A stretch of 64,000 nt of DNA from positions 6,004,501 through 6,068,500 of the forward strand of contig NC_088787.1 in assembly GCF_949628265.1 (NCBI RefSeq), given 5' to 3'. Below are positions 24,901-37,100 of this stretch, in pieces (the stretch's first letter is position 1; each line of letters begins with the position of its first letter). Below the pieces are notes generated by a model that did no database searches, was not told the origin of the DNA, and saw only the letters and a program-made list of their open reading frames with translations. Source of the stretch: Cloeon dipterum (Eukaryota; Arthropoda; Insecta; Ephemeroptera; Baetidae). The position numbers and the translations under genes were made by a program.

Positions 24901-27900
24901 CGTCCAAGTCGATCATCCAGAGGGTCGGCATATTCTGCACCACTTCCTGGGCCGTCATGTTGGCCACCAAGGCCGGCCACGTGTCTTTGGTCAACCAGTC
25001 GGACCTGACCTGATCCGCTTTCAGTCCGAAGGTTTTGATGATGGCGCACCTGTCCTTCGGGCTCAGTGTTGCCTTGTGGTGCTGTTCCAACACGCGCATC
25101 AGTGGCACCATTTCTGCATTGTTGGCGTAAGTGTTCATCGTCTTCTCGTAGCCGTGCATTATGAAGTAGATTACGAATTCGTACGGAGAACCTGAATTTT
25201 TATTTTAATTATTAAATGATCAAGCAAAAATAAATTTCATTTAAACAACGAAACTCACAAAATTATAACATTTTTTTTCTAAAACTGTAAATTTTAGGGA
25301 ATATATTAAATATTATTTTTTTATTTTATATATAATTAAAATTTCTTAAATATTGATATTATATTTCTTAAAAAATTTTATTTGTATTGAATTAAAATAT
25401 TTTAATAAGGAAATTACTGAAAAGCTTTAATTCCCTTCTGTGTTTTATGCCTTAAAAATGCAAAAAACACCAGTTGTGTAATCCCTTAAGTGTTTGAAGC
25501 CGCCAACAGATGGCGCCACCGTACACTTTCGTAATAAAATTAATTTTAAGGCATTTCCGATGCGATTTCAGACTCAATCCTGCCACTGTGCATTGTTCAC
25601 TTAATAAGCTTTCTTTCGACGTTCTGGAAACCAAAATCAGTCCAACCATTCGCCGTAGAAACGTCGGAAAATATTTTAAATTTAAAAAAATAGCTTTTCA
25701 CGATTCTACGGCGATTGGCTGAACTGATTTTGGTTTTCAGAACGCCAAAAGAAAGCAAATTGAGTGAAGAATGCACAGTGTTAGTAATAAGTCTGAAATC
25801 CCAGCGTAAGAGTGCCTTAAAATCAAATTTTTTACGAAAGTATGCGCTGCCGACATCTGTGGACGGCTTTTAACACTATAAGGGCTTATACAACTGTTGT
25901 AATTGATACTCGGATTTCGGTTTATTTAACAGCAAACTATTTTTAATGTTTTTTATTAATTTGATAAGCTCCTCTGGTCAAACCCGATCAAACTGACATA
26001 ATTTAATTTTAATTTAAAAATTGAAATAAGGTAGAATGGGTGCTAATTTCTAGTGTTTTTATGATAAAAATTTAAAATGAATCAGCCTTGAGTTGAATTT
26101 AAATATAAAATTAAAAAGGTAACCTTTTTCCTTGAACGCGGAGAACGGGACGTGTGCCATTTTAAACAGGTCTGAGTGTTTCCAGCCTTGGCGGCCCTTG
26201 AGGTGGGACGCACTTTTCAGCAGAGCCGCCGGGTCCTGCTGTTTGTACCATCGATTCACCAGGGTGCGCATGCCGCCACCCCAACCACCCCCTGCGTAAA
26301 AAATAATTCTTTGTCATAAAAGTCCAGAAATTTAATTTATAAATCTTACGTCTAATCCGCCTTGTCTTGTCATTCGTCTTACTGTCAGGAGCGTCAGGAG
26401 AGTCGTCAGTACTGTTCCCGTTTTGCTTCCTATTCCCATCCCGATTCCGATTCCCTTTTCTATTGCATTCGGGCTTTATAATCAGCTCGATATTCTTCAT
26501 GGACTGCATCTGGACGAAATAGAAAAAGTCCTCCTCAGACTGCAGGTACTTCTCGGCAAGCCTGTAAAAGCCGTTCTTCTGATTCTGGTTGCAGTCGTAC
26601 TGAACGCACACGGCCAGCGCGAACACGGCGCACTTCCGCAGCGGCCATCCGTTCGCCGGATTCAGGTACTCCTCGAGGATCCTCAAAAGGGGGTACTTTT
26701 CCTGCGGGAAATAAATGTCGATTAGATATTAAAATTAATTTTGTTCAGAAATTAAAATTAAGGAAAATATTCCTTGGCCAAAATCCGTTATAGGGGAATG
26801 AGAGTGAAGCTCCCCGCAAAATCTGAGATGATTCTCGAATAATTTCACTTTATTTTGGGAATTTTAATTTTTTTCTAAAAAGTTTCCAGATGGATTTTGT
26901 GCAAAAATTTGCTCAGCAGGAAAAAACTGGAAATTTAATCAGCTTTCATTTTGACGCTACTATCAACTGGTGAATTTTAATTAGACCAAACACACCCCTT
27001 TTGAAAATCTGAAATTTAAAAAAAAATAACTTTCAAGACTCAAATGTACTGATTTTTTTCCTTCTCAATGTTAAATTTTCATAATTTTTCTAACACTGAA
27101 AGCAATAAATTTCCTATGCTAAAGTAGGGGGCGTAACCGGTCAAATTAAAATATTTTTGGAAACTTTTGGTTAGAAGTATATGAAAAAATTTGGTCGGTT
27201 AGCGTTCTCTTTTGGTGTAGAATAATTTTCAAATTGACCAGTTGCATAAACCCTTAGTTATTGAAGCCGTCAACAGATGGCGCAACCATAGACTTTCTTA
27301 AAAATTATGTTTTAAGCGGTTTTAAGGCATTTCCGCTGCGATTTCAAACTCAATCTAGCTTTATGGCTTTTTTTTAATTAATTTGCTCTTTTTGACGTGC
27401 TGAAAACCAAAATCGGTTCAGCCATTCGCCGTAGAAACGTTGGAAAATTTTTTTTTTTTCAAAAAATAGTTTTTCACGATTCTACGGCGATTGGCTGAAC
27501 CGATTTTGGTTTTCAGCACGTCTAAAAAATAGCAAATTAATTGAAGAATGCACAGTAGCTACATTGAGTCTGAAATCGCAGCGGAGCGGAAGTGCCTTAA
27601 AATCAAAAGTCTTCGGTGGCGCCATCTGTTGGCGGCTTCGAACACTTACGGTTTATGCAACTAGTGAATTAAAAAAAAAATTAAATAAAATTTTTAGCTT
27701 GATTTTGTCAGCCTTCCATTCCATGCACGATAGTAAAAATAAATTTAAACTAAAAAAATGTATTCAAAAAGGCCAATCATCCTTTTGCCAACCTTGTTTC
27801 TGAAATCACGGTCTTGTCTGTTCATTTGCTTGTTCTCCTTTTTCGCCTCCTTAGGAATATCGCCATTTTTGTCACGTAAATGTTGAATAAGTTCCCGATG

Positions 27901-28584
27901 ATCGTCTGTCCGTTTAATCGGTTCCTCTTGAATAATTGGTGGCAGGTTATCCGCATCTGCCTGCTGAATGATCTCGAGCAGCACCGTGAAAAAGTGGCCG
28001 CCCAACTGGCTATCGTTGGGGCCGACGTTGGGGAACTCGCGTCTGCCGGCCGTGTAGATGTGAAGTTCGCTTCCGTAGGCCAGCAGCCGCCGCAGCCGCA
28101 CCTCCTGCGGCTGCTTGGTGGTGGCGGCGTATTTCAGCAGGTAGGACGACTGGCACAGCAGGCGGTTCACATTTTTCTGCCGCTTCAGGATCAACTGCAA
28201 CTGGGCAGGCGCAACCACGCCGAGCTCGGAGAACCGCTTCGCCAGCCACTCCACCGCCTCTTTTGTTTGCTGCAAAAGCAAGCACGTTTGGAATTATTCG
28301 AAAAGAATGCTTGGCACTTTGCAATTGGAAAAATTCAGGCTGGAATTGCACGAAATAACAGAAATGTGACGAGAGAAATTCAGACGGATTATTTTTGGTG
28401 GATTTAAAATTTTAAGGATGTTAAATTGGCTATTTTAAAATTAAACAAATCAATAGGAAATTCGAATTCTTTTATACAAAATTAAAAAATATGTTTTTAT
28501 CGCCTACTGAAATTCACTTATTTAAAGAAATTATAATTGAATTATTACCTTTTCAGCATATGGTATTTCGGCTATTACCCCCAT
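21952..28584 (-). CDS. TROVE/Ro60-like ribonucleoprotein, minus-strand paralogue, 9 exons
   Basis: Exons (minus): 28584-28549 (tentative), 28269-27793, 26701-26350, 26291-26124, 25191-24780, 24468-24291, 22725-22489, 22424-22216, 22165-21952; about 760 residues, phases identical to the paralogue at 39021. Ro60 binds misfolded small RNAs and Y RNAs through a ring of HEAT-like helices (TROVE domain) closed by a VWA domain. Visible TROVE blocks: EVRLRRLLAYG (start), ALAVCVQ with YLNPANGWP, then RTLVNRWY and GWKHSDLFKMAH. The C-terminal VWA-like part starts KRLVVAIHL and ends FDAHTLFMLNKFISG. The MIDAS DxSxS motif is absent (AIHLGNSDDE in its place) and TDNET is replaced by ITPSLHDW. A basic Asn/Arg/Gly-rich linker follows the second TROVE block. 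Introns hold at least four repeat insertions. Exon 1 (MGVIAEIPYAEK) is the least certain part. Confidence 0.87.
22858..24230. repeat. complex dispersed repeat in the 1.6-kb intron of the minus TROVE gene
   Basis: Two related sub-copies, about 22865-23290 and 23700-24170, share GGGATAATTTTAAG, GGGAAATCGAAAAT, GAACCACCGCCG-like, GCGCCCATAGAAAAATT, CAGGTCTTTGATT and TTCAGGGTA. Sequence between them (23390-23660) matches 35790-36040. Another copy lies at 50465-50850. No coding sequence recognised. The poly-G run at 23318-23330 lies here. Confidence 0.6.
25471..25896. mobile_element. foldback MITE, copy 1, in a TROVE intron
   Basis: A 426-base imperfect palindrome. The ends are CAGTTGTGTAA and its near complement TTATACAACTG. 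Arms of about 190 bases meet near 25680, where TCTACGGCGA pairs with TCGCCGTAGA. Each arm contains an ACAGATGGCG-type block. A second copy, 27239-27662, lies two introns upstream in the same gene. Confidence 0.75.
26797..27220. repeat. partial copy of the element found in intron 1 of LRR gene A
   Basis: Starts GGGGAATGAGAGTGA, similar to the terminal repeat GGAATGATAGTGA at 12839, and matches 13420-13890 in order. It is shorter, lacking about 600 bases present in the other copy. It lies in the intron between exons 2 and 3 of the TROVE gene, next to the foldback MITE. Confidence 0.65.
27239..27662. mobile_element. foldback MITE, copy 2, in a TROVE intron
   Basis: Ends CAGTTGCATAAACC and GGTTTATGCAACTAG form terminal inverted repeats. 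Arms include GAAGCCG-CAACAGATGGCG and its complement. The centre pairs GCCGTAGAAACG with a near complement ending TCTACGGCG. Same family and length as 25471-25896. Confidence 0.75.
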
Positions 28585-30771
28585 TCTGGATTTTCTTCGT
28601 TCTCGCGCGTGAAACACTCACCGAATCTTAAACACTGTATGATTCCCGTATCTCTCCAAATGACTATACTCTGTCAAGGTCTGGGAATTTCTCTCTTTCT
28701 CTCTGCAGCTAGCTTCCTCTCGGTCTCCACCACCCCTACTCTTCTTTCATTTCTTTCTAGCCACCACTTTATTCATGAGAAATACAGGGTTTTGAATTTT
28801 CCCCACCCGGGTTTTTCGGTTTTAATCAGGCTAAAAAACCCAATAAAACACACTATTTTACCCAAGCTGGGCTCCAATATTTTCAGTATCAAAAAAATGC
28901 GTTACTTGGTCGTTTTTTAACGTCAAAAAAGTTGTGCTGCATTTTTGCGCATTGAAAAATTGAAAACATTTCTTAAAAAAAATGCAGTGAATAGCAATAA
29001 ATCTGAAAATACCCAGTAAACCGACAAAAACATAATACCCCCCAATAAAACCCAGGTGGGTCGGGAAAATTGTTAAAACCCCGGGTTTTTCAGAACCCTA
29101 GAGAAATTTCTCGGCAGCAAAAGACAAGAAAAAACTTGATTTTTATTTCTATTTAACTGTTAATGCATAAAAAAGTGCTTCAATATAAGTCAATTTATTT
29201 TTAATTACAAATATTAATTAACAGCATAAATTTGAAGAGGATGAAGCGCCACTCAATTTGCTCAATTTGCAGAGCAACATTTTATCCGAGTTGGAATTGT
29301 TTTCACGAATGCTTTGCGTGCTCGTTGCATTGCAATGTGAGAATTCGAGCGATGTTAACGAACTAATTTTCGCCTCGGTTTTTATTCTCTTGAATTCCAT
29401 TTGAATTTTGGAGCATGGCGAACAGGTTTTTACATTTTTTTTAAAGCTGGAAAAACACCGGTTTTGGGTTTCCCGCATTTGTCCGAATTTAATCTCGAAA
29501 AGGTCACATTTCTCGCCATAATAATCTGAAATTTTGAAAATGACGACCGAGAGTTAAAATGAGTGGCTTTATACTAACTTTTGCAAAAATCCCCATTTTT
29601 GATCATCCATCATGAGAGTTTTAGATGTTGAGTTTTGAGAATATGCGGATTTTTAGCGAACTCTGATGGTGAATGTGAATTTCTCTTGCGTTTCAATAAA
29701 AAAAGCTGGTTCAGGGTCAGCATTACGACGAGCTGGTCCTTTTCTGGACTGGGCTTCCTCCAATGAGGCTTTTTAGTCCAATTAGTCGTATTTTGGGGCG
29801 CGAATTTCACACAAGTTGTTCGATATAAGGGGGTCGCCCACCTCGAAAATTGTAAAAATTTAAATTATTAAAGAAACTTTATTGAGTCTGAATTTTTGAG
29901 TGGTGTTAACTGTATGCATACTGAAATATATAGTGATTAGTGGTTTAATTTCAAAATTCGTGGGGAAACATTTGGTCCAATGTGCTTGGTAAAACATTTA
30001 AATTATATCAATTGAGTTGTCAAAATATTAAAATTTAAAGTAAAAATGATTTAAACTTGACAAAAATTAAAAACATTTATTTATAGTTTTAATTTTCAAG
30101 TTGGAATAAGTAATAAGTTATATCATTTTAATAAACACCAAGAGTCCCACTTTTACAGATTTTCCGTAAAAGTGCTTTTAATTTGTCCAGCAAACTTGGT
30201 TAGCACCCTAACAACTTGCAAAAAAGGTTTTCTTATATTTCTCTTCTAGATTCAACCATTTATTATTTTTTCTAATTTTTTTCAAGTTCAAATAGTTTTG
30301 TGAATCCTTTTATGGTGCCAAAACTGGAGAGCAGTGGAAATTTCCAAACGCTCTATTTCCAATAATAACAATTCTCATTCCACATTATTTGAAATTATTG
30401 CTCTTAACGCTGTTTGTGTCAGAATACTCTTCATTGCACAATTAATCTTTTGGGGACCAAAACAAGATCCCAAAATAAATCCTCAACCACCTGGAATTTA
30501 TTTTGCAAAGATGTTTAATTATTTGTCAATAATTGTAAAAGTGTGGTGCCCGGGAAATTCGGATCCCTAAGGGATGAGTTCATGCACTGGCAACAAGGAT
30601 TTTGCAGTATCAGTCGTCTTTAAAAAGCATGTCGTATAAATCTGTTCAATTTTTTATTTCATTTATAATTCCATGAATATAAAATTTGCAGCAAAAGCCT
30701 TCAAATAGATTTATGATAAATATAAAATCCTGGTTACACGATAAAATAGATTTAAATCAATTACTCCTACC
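28585..30771. other. intergenic, 5' side of the minus TROVE gene
   Basis: No gene supported. Contains the presumed promoter of the minus TROVE gene, without an obvious TATA box. A stretch at 28790-29100 repeats CCCGGGTTTT-like and CCCAGGTGGG-like units in alternating orientation, perhaps a decayed palindromic repeat. Confidence 0.4.
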
Positions 30772-31155
30772 TTTAAAGACGGTTTTTAACGAAGAAACTG
30801 AGCACACCAATCGATTCTTTAGGGTCGAATTAGTTAAAGTTGATATTTTTCCAACCAAAAAGTGCAGCGCAATGTGCGAATTTTTTTTCCCGCCTAAACA
30901 ATATGAATGCGAGAACTGCGCATGCGTCACAGCTGGTTTGACCACTTGCAGAGAGACCGCCTGCACGAATGACTTCTTTGGCAGAACCAGCCAGCTGTGA
31001 CGCATGCGCACTTCTCGCATTCATATTGTTTTGGCGGGAAAAAGAGTTCGCACGTCGCGCTGCACTTTTTGGCCGGAAAAATATCTAATTTACCTAATTC
31101 GACCCTCAGGAATCGATTGGTGCGCTCAGAAACTTCGTCAACGACAGCCTTTAAA
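30772..31155. mobile_element. foldback element, copy 1 of a second MITE family
   Basis: Imperfect palindrome of 384 bases: TTTAAAGACGG...AACGAAG at the left and its near complement ending GCCTTTAAA at the right. Arms share GAGCACACCAATCGATTC and GGGTCGAATTAG. The centre holds GCATGCGTCACAGCTGG in both orientations. A second copy is in intron 3 of LRR gene C (48668-49057). Confidence 0.75.
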
Positions 31156-31182
31156 TATAATTGTGACAAAAATAGTGAGTAA

Positions 31183-34100
31183 TCAGTTTTGAGTGGGGCG
31201 TCGGACGAACTGCCTGTCCCTGACGTAGGGAATGTCGGCCTCCGGGAGCTTGCAGACGGCGCGCATGTGTCTGCGGAGGCCGACCATGTCGACGAAGCCC
31301 TTGCAGCAGGCCGAGCAGTTGAGCAGGACGCGCCGCTCGTGCTCCTTGGCCTTGTGGATCTTGAGCAGGTTGGCCGTGACGAAGGCGCGCTCGCACATGG
31401 TGCAGCGGTGCGGCAGGTCGCCCACGTGCAGCATCACGTGCCGCTTCAGCGCCAGTTTGAAGGAGAAGGTCCGCGCGCAGATGTGGCACATGTACTGCGC
31501 CTGCTGCAGGTGCACCACGTTCCGGTGACCTGCCAGCGCCGACTGCGTCCGGTACGACTTGGCGCACACCTTCGTGACATACGAGAATAAATTTAAAGTC
31601 GAATGATGGTGATTATTTTTATTTTAAAAATAATATTTCATGAAAAGTTGAGCCTAACTAACCAATTTTTTATTTACTACTGACAGTTCTGACTAAAAGT
31701 GCCCCTAAAACCAATTTTTCGTTTTTTTTTTACCGTTTTGCACCTCCTTTTAAAAGAGGTGTGCCTTTTCCTATGACTGCAGACGACAGGGTATTTTGCA
31801 GCCAACTACAAAAGAATCGAAGAAAAAATTAAACCCTCTTTTGGGTTCCACCGAGCCACCTCTCAAGATTGAAAATGTACAAATAGTAAATAGCGATTTC
31901 AGCAAAGAAAGCATGATAGCAGATACCGCCGCTGTCAGTGCTCCCTCAAATAAGAAAACTTTAATTGATTTCTTGGTGCCACCGAAAAAAAACGCCATGA
32001 GTGTGTAGTGTGTGTACGCAAGATACAACGTCAACTTCAGTAAAGAGCGACGACCCTTTAAAAAATTTCAAACTAAAGTAAAGCCGAAGAATGCTGAGAG
32101 GGTCCCAAAAACCCTCAATTTGACCGAGACTCCCCCGAAGCAAGATTCAAAAACCAAGCCAGGTCAATTAACGAAGACAACGACCACGAGAAAATTGACT
32201 CAAGCCTGAAATAAAGCTTAATTTTAAGGATTTGAAAAGTTTTAACTCCTTCATGTGCCCAAAATATTATTCCTGAATGCCCTGATTTCTTCCAAAAGGT
32301 CAAATATCCTGAGAGCTCTCAACTGATTTTCCCAGATTCCGCGGGAAAAGTGGCCTCAAATGCTGCTAAATAAAAACTTGAAAAATTGCAAGCGATGCCA
32401 AATCTCTAGTGTCAACTCCCGGCATCAATTAGTCACAAAAACCCTCAGACAAACAATGAATGTTCTGTTTTGGAACCACAGAAATTATTAAAAGAAAGGG
32501 AGCACAAAAAGAGCATACCTCGCAGACGAATTTTCTCTCGCCGGTGTGGAGGGAGGCGTGCACGCGGAGACTCTGCCTGGTGGCCAGCAGCTTTCCACAC
32601 ACGGGGCAGGGGAACTTTTCTGGCCGGCGCCTGCAGCAGTCGTCCTGCAAGTGCACCCGCAGCGCCTCGCGGTCCTCGAAGATCCGCCGGCACGTGGGAC
32701 ACTTGTCCGGCACGTGCTGCAGGAGGTGCGCGTTCAACTGCGCTGCGCTCTTGAACTTCTCCGCGCAGCTGCGGCACGGGTACAACCCTGTCGCCGCGTC
32801 CTGCTCCACTTTGAACCTGCTTGCTGCGTCCAAACCGTCAATTGCCTGGAAATGTGAAAATATATTTTAAAAAAAAATATTAATTAAAAATAGCTCTTAA
32901 AGTAGATTGATATAGATACACTGCAACAATTTAAAATTATTAGAATTGATGGTCAGTAAACAATTTGTTCTGTAATTTTTGGAACAATCAAAAAACCAAA
33001 TATTTATTTTTTTCAAATTTTCTCAAAAATTTGCAGCTCTTGACCTCATTTTTTTGGCAGATTTGTACTCCTATCGTCGAAATCTGTCCAACAGCGCATG
33101 TAAACTTCAAAGGAAACTCTTTGTTGTGAAATAAAATCAAATTTCAAGTAAGGAGACAGTTCTCACCATTTGAAAATCATATGCTAACTTTCTAAAATAT
33201 TACTGGCCAATTTGGAAACAAGGAATTTCCAGGATTTTGCAGTATCAACCCTCTAGAAATATATTTCAATGGAAATATTGCGTTATCAGAAATCGCTGAC
33301 CTTTATTCTATGAAATTTGTGTCTCTCTAGAAGAAGTCAAGCTTTACGGAAAGTAATAAAATAAATCAAATAAAAATAGGGAGCAAAACAAAAGTTTTAT
33401 AAAATAGTTAAAAGGTTTTTACAAAAGTAAAAATTCAAAGACTTTTTTAAGAGACACACAAACAGGTCAAAAAATATGCATTCTTGCGAAGAGACTTCAT
33501 CGCCTGCAAAAAGTGCGAAATAATTATGCAACCTGCTTTGTTCATGTGCGAAGCGTTTTGCGTAATATCAATTCGTGCAGGCGGTTTGTCGATTTTTGCA
33601 TGGATTTGACAGCAGTTACCAATTTTCACCAAAGACAATTTAAATGTCGTGCAAATAAATGAATTTTTACTAAAAAATATTCCTGTTTTTCGTGCAAAAA
33701 TGAGCAAAATTCCTTGTTTTTGAAAAATAATTTAACAAGCCCCCTGTCCCCGTGGCAAATTTCTGGGCTTTGCATTTTCACAGATATTAAAAAAACAACT
33801 ATCAAAATCACAGAAATCACAAATTCAGAATTTAAAAAAAAAATGATTTCCTGTAGATTTTAAATTATGGAAAAAGGGACGAAAATACTCGTAAATTAAA
33901 ACTTCATTATGAAAATCTGATTGTTTTTAGTAGTTTGAATTTCCCTTTTGACTGAAATGACGGCGTAACTACTCGAATTGCATGTCAGTCTGATGTTTAG
34001 GGGTGAAAAATTCAAGATTTTATAGCTTCAAACGAAATTATTGAAGAAAGAAGTATAAACAAAGCTAAAAACCATTTTCATACATTGTTATTACCCAATT

Positions 34101-37100
34101 AATGAGGGAAAAATTTGGATATTTAAAATATTAATCACTTTGATATTTCTGGAATTTTTTAATTTTCGTGACCTATTGCCTGGAAAGATAACCAACCCAA
34201 GGAAGTTTTGGGTGCCAAATTTAGATTTATTTTTTTCTGTAAAAACAGTATTTTTCAAAAGTAGCCTCTGTTAAACAATTAATATCAAAACCTGAAATTT
34301 TAAGGCGCGCCACTTAAGCCCTGGGATACCATCTCCACACAATTTCCTTTAAACCTGATAACCATGCAAAAATCGGTACGCATTTTTTGCTTACCACCCA
34401 GTTATTTATCACCACTGGTATCTAACGGTTTTCACCACAAACTTTTAACAATTTCTTGTGCAGTAATAATGCAAGATATTAATTTATTGCATTTTTCCCC
34501 TGTGGAAATATAAAATTTGCAGTTGAAGTGGTCAAAGTTCATCTACTGTGCAGATTTTTTCTTTTAAATTGTCATTTGCTTCCCCAATTTCTCAAAATAT
34601 TTCTCTCGGACAATTTCATGAGCAAATAATTAAAAATTATTGAAAACTGAGGGGAAAACATTGCTTGAAAGAAACTGGTTAAAATAAAAACCATAAAAAC
34701 GCTTTTTCCACTGCACTGCATTTTTTTGCAACCCTCACACTCATCAAAATTTAAAAAAAAAATCAGACAAATAACCTGTAGATTTCCCGCGTCAGTTCCA
34801 TCCTGGCCTTGCTTGGCCGGATAATTGTTGCGGTGCTTCTTGTAAACGTGCTTGGAGAGGTTGTGTTTGCTACTGAAGATCTCGGGGCACGCCTCGCACC
34901 GCACGGACAGCACCTTGTCCGGGTGGGCGACGTGCTCGGCCACGTGCTCCAGGTAGTAGGGCAGCCTGGTGAACTTGCAGCCGCACCGCTTGCACGCCAC
35001 CAGCTTGAACTTGGCGTGCTGCTCGGCCATGTGGTCGGCCAGCGCCTGGCACGAGCCCAACACCTCGCTGCACACGCCGCACTCCAACTGTTGGCCCGCC
35101 TGTTCGGACAGCGGCAGAAAGGCGGTCGAACGCTCTTTGCCCTTGGAACGGTGCTTCTTCGTCATGTGCGACGCTAGGTTGTGCTTGCTGCTGAACACCT
35201 GAAAATTAGAGACGAGATATTAAAAGGTTTTAATGCAAAGGGGTTGAAAGAGGGTGGGGTGGGCACTTCCACAACCCTTCATTTATTTAGGGGAGGTGGA
35301 GATGAGTCCAATGGTGTGTAATTTTTGCAATTCTGGGGGATAAAACTCGAGATTTAGCGCTGTAAATAATTTTAATTTTTGAGTTTTTAAATTTTTTGAA
35401 TGGATATTAGTGAAACTTAAAGCAAGCAACGCTTTTGAAATGTTTAACTAAGTTTTAATGTGCTTTTGAAATTTTCAAAAACTGTTAATTATATATAAAA
35501 TTGTGAAAAACTCCAAAAATTAGACAACTTCCCTATTTTCCTGTGTAAAAAATACACCAAAAACGGTAATTTCAGCGTGAAACCCAGGAAATCGACGCCT
35601 CACGATGCAAAATGAGGGAAAATGAAGTCACAATCGCCCTCCAGCTCATAAGTAAATTTAAAAAAACACACACACAGAAGAAAATGGGACTTTTTGACCA
35701 GATATTGGAGATTTTTGGTCTGGTGTGGGCGGACAGGGTCCCTTCCGGGTCCATTCGACGCAGAATTTTAGCACGAGTCAAACGAACATTGGTTTTGCTC
35801 TCTACGACCCAAAGGAGCCAAGTTATAAATTTGTAAATATGAAAAAACGTGATGTGGATATTACAAAATTGTGGTTTTTGGGGCCCAGTCCAGGCTCTGT
35901 GGGACGGAGGGCGGTGATTCCAAAAACCAATCGATGCCCCTTGGTAAGGCACGTCCCCCCGTGTACGGTTTTACAAAATCTAACCACTTTTCGAATTACT
36001 GCGATTTTTTTACTGTCACAAATTTGGATAAACTTTAAATTTTCAATAAATTCTTTTACCATGACCTGATTGAGCTTTTGCCGGTAATGCCGCCTAGCTA
36101 TCTCGGAAATATTTCAAATGAAGAACATTTTATGTAATTTTAAAGAAAAACTTCCAAGCCGTTGATTTTTAAAGGCCGAAAATATCGGTATTTTGGGTGT
36201 TTTTCCAGTCCAGAACAAGAATTAAAAAATTGACAACAAAAAAGAATTTCACTACGCGTCTTTTGATACCAAATTCGTTTATTTATCTTAAAAATTCTAG
36301 TGGAAGCAGCATTTTTAAGTTTAATAAACGTGTGGTTTTCGAACTTCCTGCTGTAAGAAAAACATGAGAATTGAAAATTAGCCATTTTTCCCGCATAGGG
36401 CTCAAGATCAGAATCTTTTTTGTTCCATCGCACGCGTAGGCCATACGCTGGTCTGTAGGGCAATTTTAAGGTTATTCACGCCCATAGAAAAATTAAATTT
36501 GATTTTTCAGTTTTGGCCAGTTTTTTTAAAATTCAACAGGTAGATGGATTAGAAAAGTCAATATATCTCAAACTAATCATCTCACCGAGCCATATAAACT
36601 GACCAACCCTGACGACCCACCCTGAGATCAGCCCAGGAGCCACTTTTCGCGATTTTTCCGACGTCGCACTTTGCAGACTTTATAGTTAACAACCTCAGAG
36701 TGCATTTATCAACTCAGGACTCTAACCTGGTCAGGGCAGATCTCGCAGGCAAAGGTGATTTGTCGGCCGTTGGCAGCGCTGGCGTGCTGCACCGTGTGCT
36801 CGAGCAGGTAGGCCAGTTTGGTGAATCGGCAGCCGCACAAAGCGCACGGAAAATGCCGGAAATTGATGTGCGTCTGCACGTGCTTTGAGAAGTCGACCAG
36901 CTCGTCAAAGCCCAGGCCGCAAAGGCCGCAGGGGAAGGCCTTCAGGTGGCTGCGCGTCAGGTGCGTCTGCAGGGAGGCCCGCGAGGCGAACGGCCCTTCT
37001 GAGCACTCGTCGCAGAAGAGAACGGCAACCTGAACATGGATTTCATTTTTTATTTCTTTCTTTAGATTTTATTTTATCTGACCTGGGCCGAGTTTAGGCG

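Noticed and set aside
29218-29478. possible first exon of the minus TROVE gene
   Set aside because: Contains a stop and no donor in the needed phase. The 28549-28584 mini-exon joins in phase 0, though it is also weak.
31189-31590. long open frames opposite the last zinc-finger exon
   Set aside because: Antisense shadows of a GC-rich C2H2 exon; the sense strand has the finger motifs.
36140-36463. 107-codon open frame within a ZAD intron
   Set aside because: Lies in dispersed repeat sequence shared with other introns.
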